Below are positions 6,458 through 10,401 of a stretch of DNA of 10,401 bases, in pieces. The notes below the pieces were generated by a model. It saw nothing but the letters and a program-made list of their open reading frames with translations, was not told where the DNA came from and did no database searches. The position numbers and the translations under genes were made by a program. The DNA is from Ruminococcus sp. UBA3280. Lineage in GTDB: Bacteria > Bacillota > Clostridia > Oscillospirales > Ruminococcaceae. Position 1 is the stretch's first letter. Each line of letters begins with the position of its first letter. The stretch is taken from the NCBI GenBank assembly GCA_002362175.1, contig DETU01000021.1, positions 968 through 11,368 of the forward strand. Direction: 5' to 3'.

Positions 6458-7324
6458 ATGGTTTACGGAAAGAAAGTAAAAGTAAATAATACGTTTCTAA
6501 ACATATACACTGAGGGTGAAAAAGGTGATATTATTGTGTTCATGGCAGGTTCGGGTGTCACTTCTCCCGTACTTGAATATAAACCACTTTATCGTCGGCT
6601 GTCTGATGATTACAGAATAGCGGTTGTTGAAAAAGCAGGTTACGGATTCAGTGGTTCAATGACTACTGAACGTACAGTAGAAAATCTTGTTGCGGAGAGC
6701 AGGGAAGCGTTATTGAAATCAGGTCTGAAACCTCCCTATATATTAGCACCTCATTCCTATTCGGGTATAGAAGCAATATGGTGGGCAAACAATTATCCTG
6801 ACGAAATAAAAGCCATACTCGGAATTGATATGGTTTTTCCGAATATGGCACTTGCACAGGCAAAAGAAATTCCCGAAAGCAAGAAACTTAAAATGGTAAT
6901 GCAACAGAAAAAGCTTATGGGAATTATTGCAAAGCGTGGACTGATTTCAAGACTTCTTAAAAATTATACAATAAATGTTTCGGGACTTATGACAGGAAAT
7001 GAATTATCTGCTGATGAGAAAAAGATGTATCAGAAGTTGTTTTATAAGAATCTGCTTAATCAGGAAGTTTTCGATGAATCTGTACTTGCAACGGAAAATG
7101 CTGTAAAAGCGGATAAAAGCGGAATAATAAAATGTCCTGCTTGTTTTTATATAAGCAGTATGAAATCTCCCGTAAAATCGCTTACATGGCAGAACGCAGG
7201 CAAAATATATGCGGAAAAGTGTGGCGGAGAGTATCATCTTTCAAGTGAAGGACATACATTATATGCGTCTGTTCCTGCGGAAATGGCTGAAACATTCAAG
7301 ACTTTTCTTGAAAAAATTCACTGA
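6458..7324 (+). CDS. alpha/beta hydrolase, cytoplasmic
   Basis: A 288-residue enzyme of the alpha/beta-hydrolase fold. After the first strands (DIIVFMAGSG, where the oxyanion-hole loop normally lies) come VVEKAGYGFSG (56-66) and the nucleophile elbow ILAPHSYSGIEA (95-106) with S100 as the likely nucleophile. The elbow reads P-H-S-Y-S-G rather than the usual G-x-S-x-G, a variant also known in related Firmicute hydrolases. D124 or a later acidic residue may be the acid, and H266 in SSEGHTLYASVP is the likely catalytic histidine. A helical cap fills about 130-215. There is no signal peptide, so it acts in the cytoplasm on an unknown ester, amide or similar bond. AGGAGGT (6444-6450) lies 7 bp before the ATG. 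It is the first gene of an operon with the serine hydrolase downstream, 32 bp from its start. Confidence 0.9.
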   Translation: MVYGKKVKVNNTFLNIYTEGEKGDIIVFMAGSGVTSPVLEYKPLYRRLSDDYRIAVVEKAGYGFSGSMTTERTVENLVAESREALLKSGLKPPYILAPHSYSGIEAIWWANNYPDEIKAILGIDMVFPNMALAQAKEIPESKKLKMVMQQKKLMGIIAKRGLISRLLKNYTINVSGLMTGNELSADEKKMYQKLFYKNLLNQEVFDESVLATENAVKADKSGIIKCPACFYISSMKSPVKSLTWQNAGKIYAEKCGGEYHLSSEGHTLYASVPAEMAETFKTFLEKIH

Positions 7325-7344
7325 ATCATATGTTTTGACTTATG

Positions 7345-7350
7345 AAGGAG
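7345..7350 (+). promoter_or_regulatory. ribosome binding site that fixes the start at 7357
   Basis: AAGGAG ends 6 bp before ATG 7357. The longer frame would start at ATG 7342, placing this site inside codons 2 and 3, and 7342 has no site of its own (TTTTGACTT precedes it). The start at 7357 is preferred. Confidence 0.8.
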
Positions 7351-7356
7351 TTTTTT

Positions 7357-8223
7357 ATGTATGACAATCTTATAAATCAGATAAAACAGAAAAATCTTGA
7401 TGTATACGGAATTGAAATTTTTCAGAACGGAAAAATCGTGTTTAAACATTGTTTTTCGCCTGATGTACGTTATCCCGTTTATTCTGCAACAAAATCATTT
7501 GTTTCTACTGCTGTGGGAATTGCCTGTGATGAGGGAAAAATTTCCGTTGATGTACCTCTTTACGAATTTCTTGAGAGAAAATATCTCTGTTTTGTTCCTG
7601 CATTTCAGCTTGATAATTTCAAAAAACTTACGGTTGAACGTTTTATGACCATGTCGGTGAAAGGTTATCCGTTTCGTCCGTCGGGTAGCGACTGGACTGA
7701 ATACGCACTTTCTTTGCCTGTAGATTATAGCTGTCCGCCTGTTTTCAGCTATTCAAATATTCCTGCTTATCTTGTCGGAGTTGCCTGTGAAAACGCAGTC
7801 GGCGAGCATCTTTTTTCATATCTGAATACAAGGCTTTTTGAACCTCTCGGAATTGTGAATCCTGTATATAAAAACTCTCCCGAAGGTCATTTTTACGGTG
7901 CGAGCGGTATGGAGCTTACAGTACATGAACTTAGTCTTTTGGGACAGCTTTATTTGCAGAACGGAATTTTTAACGGAAACAGAATTTTGTCTGAACAGTG
8001 GATTAAAAAGTCTGTTTCTCCACATATTGATAACCATGAGGGCGGATATGGATATTTTATGTGGATAACTGACGACAGTTTCAGAATAAGCGGAAAATGG
8101 GGACAGAAATGTTTAATTTATCCGAAGAAGAATCTTATGATAACATATCTTTCTGATTTACCTGAAAGAGCAGACGAAATGTTGGAGATAGCAGAACGTA
8201 CAGCCGATGATATATCAGTTTGA
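7357..8223 (+). CDS. serine hydrolase of the beta-lactamase / class C family
   Basis: A 288-residue protein with the beta-lactamase (serine-type penicillin-binding) fold. Its motifs are S43-A-T-K46 (S-x-x-K, nucleophile and general base), Y132-S-N134 (Y-x-N) and G246-K-W-G249 in the place of the usual K-T-G or H-x-G third motif. The pattern YSATKSF...GIACDEGKISVDVPLYEFL is typical of family PF00144 esterases and beta-lactamase-like hydrolases. There is no signal peptide or lipobox, so it is not expected to act on periplasmic-type substrates; it is more likely a cytoplasmic esterase or amidase. It is shorter than class C beta-lactamases (about 360 residues). It follows the alpha/beta hydrolase at a short distance and should share its promoter, which suggests that the two act on a common small molecule; that is inference. 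Antibiotic resistance is not supported. Confidence 0.9.
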   Translation: MYDNLINQIKQKNLDVYGIEIFQNGKIVFKHCFSPDVRYPVYSATKSFVSTAVGIACDEGKISVDVPLYEFLERKYLCFVPAFQLDNFKKLTVERFMTMSVKGYPFRPSGSDWTEYALSLPVDYSCPPVFSYSNIPAYLVGVACENAVGEHLFSYLNTRLFEPLGIVNPVYKNSPEGHFYGASGMELTVHELSLLGQLYLQNGIFNGNRILSEQWIKKSVSPHIDNHEGGYGYFMWITDDSFRISGKWGQKCLIYPKKNLMITYLSDLPERADEMLEIAERTADDISV

Positions 8224-8248
8224 CAAATTCAATCTAATAAAGTATAAT
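8220..8248 (+). promoter_or_regulatory. consensus sigma-A promoter of the dockerin/beta-helix gene
   Basis: TTGACA (8220-8225), a 17-bp spacer and TATAAT (8243-8248): both boxes match the consensus at all six positions. The -35 box contains the TGA stop codon (8221-8223) of the upstream gene. No terminator separates the two transcription units, so read-through from the hydrolase operon is possible. Confidence 0.88.
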
Positions 8249-8288
8249 ATAATCAGCAGAATAAATATTTTCAGAACAGGAGGAAAAT

Positions 8289-9527
8289 ATGAACAAAAAA
8301 CAAATATTTAATAAAATTGCTGTCTGTACGGCGTTTATGCTGACTGTTCAGAATTTTTCTTTAACGGTTAGGTCTGCTGAAAATATAAAAGGTGATGTGA
8401 ACTCGGACGGGAAATTGAGTGTTGACGATATTGTAGACTTTAATGAATTTATTCTCGGACAAGATTCGCCCGAAAATATCAGTGCAGGTGACATGAACGG
8501 AGACGGTCAGACTGATGTATTTGATTTGGTTATTATGCGTCAGGAGATTGTTTCACAAAGTTCTTCTGAAACGGGACGAAAAGTACTTGTTTCTACAGTT
8601 GAAGAACTGTTCAACGCTGTAAGAAATGCACAGGCAGGTGACGTTATTTCAGTAGCGTCAGGTACTTATGACTATACAACTTATCAGGGAGTACAGAAAA
8701 TTGATACCTCTGCTTCGGGAACGGAAGAAGCTCCGATTATTCTCACAGCCGAGAATCCTGAAAATCCGCCTGTGTTTATGGGAACAAGTACCGAAAACGG
8801 CTATGTGTTGCAGATTAAAGGTGATTACTGGATTATTGAGAATCTTTGTATAAGTACCTCACAAAAGGGTATAGTTCTTGACAATTCAAATCATACAATT
8901 ATCAGAAACTGTGATATAGGAAATACAGGTTCTGAAGCTGTTGCGGTACGTGACGGAAGTTCATATTGTCTTGTGCAGAATTGTAATATTCATGACAGCG
9001 GTCTTATTACTGCCGGTTACGGTGAGGGTGTATATATCGGAAGTTCATATACGGTTTCAGGTTTTGACTATAAATGTGATTATAATGTTGTTGACGGCTG
9101 TACATTCAGAAACATTACTGCGGAACATATTGACGTAAAAGAGTATACAACAGGTACGGAAATTATGAACTGCACATTTTACGGCGACGGTATGACAGGA
9201 GCAAATTATGCAGGAAGTTTTATTGATATTGCAGGAAATGAATGTAATGTCCACGATAATAAAGGTTACAGAAACGGCAACCCGAATATAGTAGCTGCTT
9301 TTGAAATTCACGAACAGGTTGCGGACTGGGGTTACAATAACGTATTCCGAAACAATACACTCTATATGGACAGAGAGTATGGTGAAATTGATACAGGCAG
9401 AAGAATGTATGTAGTAGACGGCTGGTTCAGTAATTTTGCAGTAAAGGACAATATGGTTGATTACGGAAACGGTCTTGTCAATGCAATGCCTGAATATTAT
9501 AATTCCGATTATATTATATTTGAGTGA
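8289..9527 (+). CDS. secreted dockerin / right-handed beta-helix protein, candidate polysaccharide lyase
   Basis: A 412-residue exported protein. A signal peptide (MNKKQ, hydrophobic core, likely cut near RSA at 30) leads directly into an N-terminal type I dockerin (35-88) with loops DVNSDGKLSVDD and DMNGDGQTDVFD. A short Ser-rich linker is followed by a right-handed parallel beta-helix (about 98-400) starting VSTVEELFNAVRNAQAGDVI and showing stacked turns such as HTIIRNCDI and YCLVQNCNI. The block EHIDVKEYTTGTEIMNCTF (279-297) matches a family of secreted bacterial and fungal beta-helix proteins and recalls the catalytic Lys region of polysaccharide lyase family 6, with K284 in place, but the usual Arg is not obvious. 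A role in plant or host glycan breakdown within a cellulosome-like complex is likely; the substrate is unknown. AGGAGGA lies just before the ATG. It is linked to the exporter downstream. Confidence 0.9.
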   Translation: MNKKQIFNKIAVCTAFMLTVQNFSLTVRSAENIKGDVNSDGKLSVDDIVDFNEFILGQDSPENISAGDMNGDGQTDVFDLVIMRQEIVSQSSSETGRKVLVSTVEELFNAVRNAQAGDVISVASGTYDYTTYQGVQKIDTSASGTEEAPIILTAENPENPPVFMGTSTENGYVLQIKGDYWIIENLCISTSQKGIVLDNSNHTIIRNCDIGNTGSEAVAVRDGSSYCLVQNCNIHDSGLITAGYGEGVYIGSSYTVSGFDYKCDYNVVDGCTFRNITAEHIDVKEYTTGTEIMNCTFYGDGMTGANYAGSFIDIAGNECNVHDNKGYRNGNPNIVAAFEIHEQVADWGYNNVFRNNTLYMDREYGEIDTGRRMYVVDGWFSNFAVKDNMVDYGNGLVNAMPEYYNSDYIIFE

Positions 9528-9536
9528 GGTAAAATT

Positions 9537-10307
9537 ATGTTTTTTAAGTTTATTATAAGTTTTATTGCAGGAATAGGTGCAGGACTTGGCACAGGATTTG
9601 CCGGAATGAGTGCGGCTGCGGTAATAAGTCCGATGCTTGTGGCATTTCTTGATTTACCTGCATATGAAGCTGTTGGAATAGCTTTGGCAAGTGATGTACT
9701 TGCGAGTGCGGTAAGCAGTTATATTTACGGTAAAAATAAAAATCTTGATGTGAAAAACGGTCTTGTCATGATGGTTGTGATTCTGATATTTACGTTGGTG
9801 GGAAGTTATGCCGCAAGTTTTCTGTCAAACTCGGCAATGGGTGGTTTTTCGGTCTTTATGACTTTGCTTCTCGGTATTAAATTCATTGTTAAACCTGTTA
9901 TGACAACTAAAGAACAGCTACAGGAAAAAAGTCCTAAAAAACGTTTTTTACAGTCTGTTGTGTGCGGTATTGTGATAGGACTTATCTGTGGATTTGTCGG
10001 AGCAGGCGGAGGAATGATGATGCTGTTGATTCTCACGGGGGTACTTGGTTACGAACTTAAAACCGCCGTCGGCACAAGTGTTTTTATAATGACGTTTACG
10101 GCACTTACGGGTGCAATGTCGCATTTTGCGATAGGTGGTATGCCTGATATATGGGTGATGCTTTTCTGTGTTCTTTCTACTCTGCTGTGGGCAAGAATTG
10201 CAGCGAAGTTTGCAAACAAGGCAGAACCGAAAACACTTAACCGTATTACAGGTGTTGTTTTAACCGTACTCGGAACAGCTATAATTATTGTAAATAAAAT
10301 AAAATAA
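9537..10307 (+). CDS. TauE/SafE-family anion exporter
   Basis: A 256-residue integral membrane protein of the TauE/SafE (sulfite exporter) family, PF01925. It shows about eight hydrophobic segments in two homologous halves, each with a Gly-rich signature: GAGLGTGFAG (14-23) and GLICGFVGAGGG (148-159). A charged cytoplasmic loop (about 122-137, KEQLQEKSPKKR) separates the halves. Members export sulfite, sulfoacetate or other small organic anions, but specificity cannot be read from sequence. The length matches the family norm. The ribosome binding site GAGTGAGG overlaps the stop codon of the beta-helix gene and only 9 bp separate the genes, so translation is probably coupled. Pairing with a secreted glycan-active protein is unusual. 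Confidence 0.93.
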   Translation: MFFKFIISFIAGIGAGLGTGFAGMSAAAVISPMLVAFLDLPAYEAVGIALASDVLASAVSSYIYGKNKNLDVKNGLVMMVVILIFTLVGSYAASFLSNSAMGGFSVFMTLLLGIKFIVKPVMTTKEQLQEKSPKKRFLQSVVCGIVIGLICGFVGAGGGMMMLLILTGVLGYELKTAVGTSVFIMTFTALTGAMSHFAIGGMPDIWVMLFCVLSTLLWARIAAKFANKAEPKTLNRITGVVLTVLGTAIIIVNKIK

Positions 10308-10312
10308 TAATT

Positions 10313-10347
10313 TAAACGTCTGAATTTATTCGGGCGTTTATTTGTTT
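10313..10347 (+). terminator. likely intrinsic terminator after the exporter gene
   Basis: A 12-bp stem (10313-10324 with 10329-10340, including two G-T pairs) around the loop TTTA is followed by TTTGTTT. The stem is AT-rich at both ends and the T run is broken by a G, so it is weaker than the terminator at 3591-3627, but it is placed right after the last gene of the unit. Confidence 0.7.
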
Positions 10348-10401
10348 GGTGATTCTGAATAAATGAATGTTGTATTTTTTGTATATAATACAGAAATATC
10401 T

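Noticed and set aside
7342..7356. ATG start at 7342 for the serine hydrolase
   Set aside because: AAGGAG lies within its codons 2-3 and directs initiation at 7357; 7342 lacks a site of its own.
7357..8223. Antibiotic-resistance beta-lactamase
   Set aside because: There is no signal peptide, it is shorter than class C enzymes and the third motif differs; the fold is shared by many esterases.
10380..10389. TATAAT near the window end as a promoter for a gene beyond the window
   Set aside because: No acceptable -35 box lies 16-18 bp upstream and the region is AT-rich; the downstream gene is not visible.

Overview
The window looks like chromosomal DNA of a low-GC, gut-type Firmicute, most likely Ruminococcus or a close relative. 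The reasons are AT-rich codon use, strong AGGAGG-type ribosome binding sites, two secreted proteins with type I dockerins (the calcium-binding modules of cellulosomal proteins), and a set of zinc-ribbon membrane proteins typical of Ruminococcaceae. No rRNA, tRNA, CRISPR array, insertion sequence or phage gene is visible. The genus call is inference.

Region 1 (3-3627, plus strand) holds four successive proteins that each begin with a Cys4 zinc ribbon (M-F/I-C-x-N/K-C-G) and then enter the membrane: a zinc ribbon plus DUF4190-like hairpin, a one-ribbon single-pass protein with an outer domain, a two-ribbon protein with a PH-like domain split by a membrane hairpin, and a two-ribbon single-pass protein with a long extracytoplasmic part ending in an SH3-like domain. 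The last three are spaced 5 and 4 bp apart and are surely one operon, closed by a strong terminator at 3591-3627. Between the first two genes lies a decayed coding remnant (375-606).

Region 2 (3697-6339, minus strand) converges on region 1. A secreted dockerin protein made of two tandem modules, an internal dockerin and a PepSY-like C-terminus (6283-4571) is followed by a DUF6125-like protein (4504-3986) with its own good promoter, and a small basic Cys-motif protein (3951-3697). The last two are probably cotranscribed.

Region 3 (6398-8223, plus strand), divergent from region 2, is a two-gene operon for an alpha/beta hydrolase and a beta-lactamase-fold serine hydrolase. Both lack signal peptides and so should be cytoplasmic.

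Region 4 (8220-10347, plus strand) starts with a perfect-consensus promoter whose -35 box contains the stop codon of the previous gene. It encodes a secreted dockerin/right-handed beta-helix protein (candidate polysaccharide-active enzyme), tightly linked to a TauE/SafE-type anion exporter, and ends at a likely hairpin terminator.

Two starts are best placed downstream of the longest reading frame because the ribosome binding site decides them: 1307 rather than 1292, and 7357 rather than 7342. The least explained parts are the zinc-ribbon membrane array, the modular dockerin protein, and the beta-helix/exporter pair.
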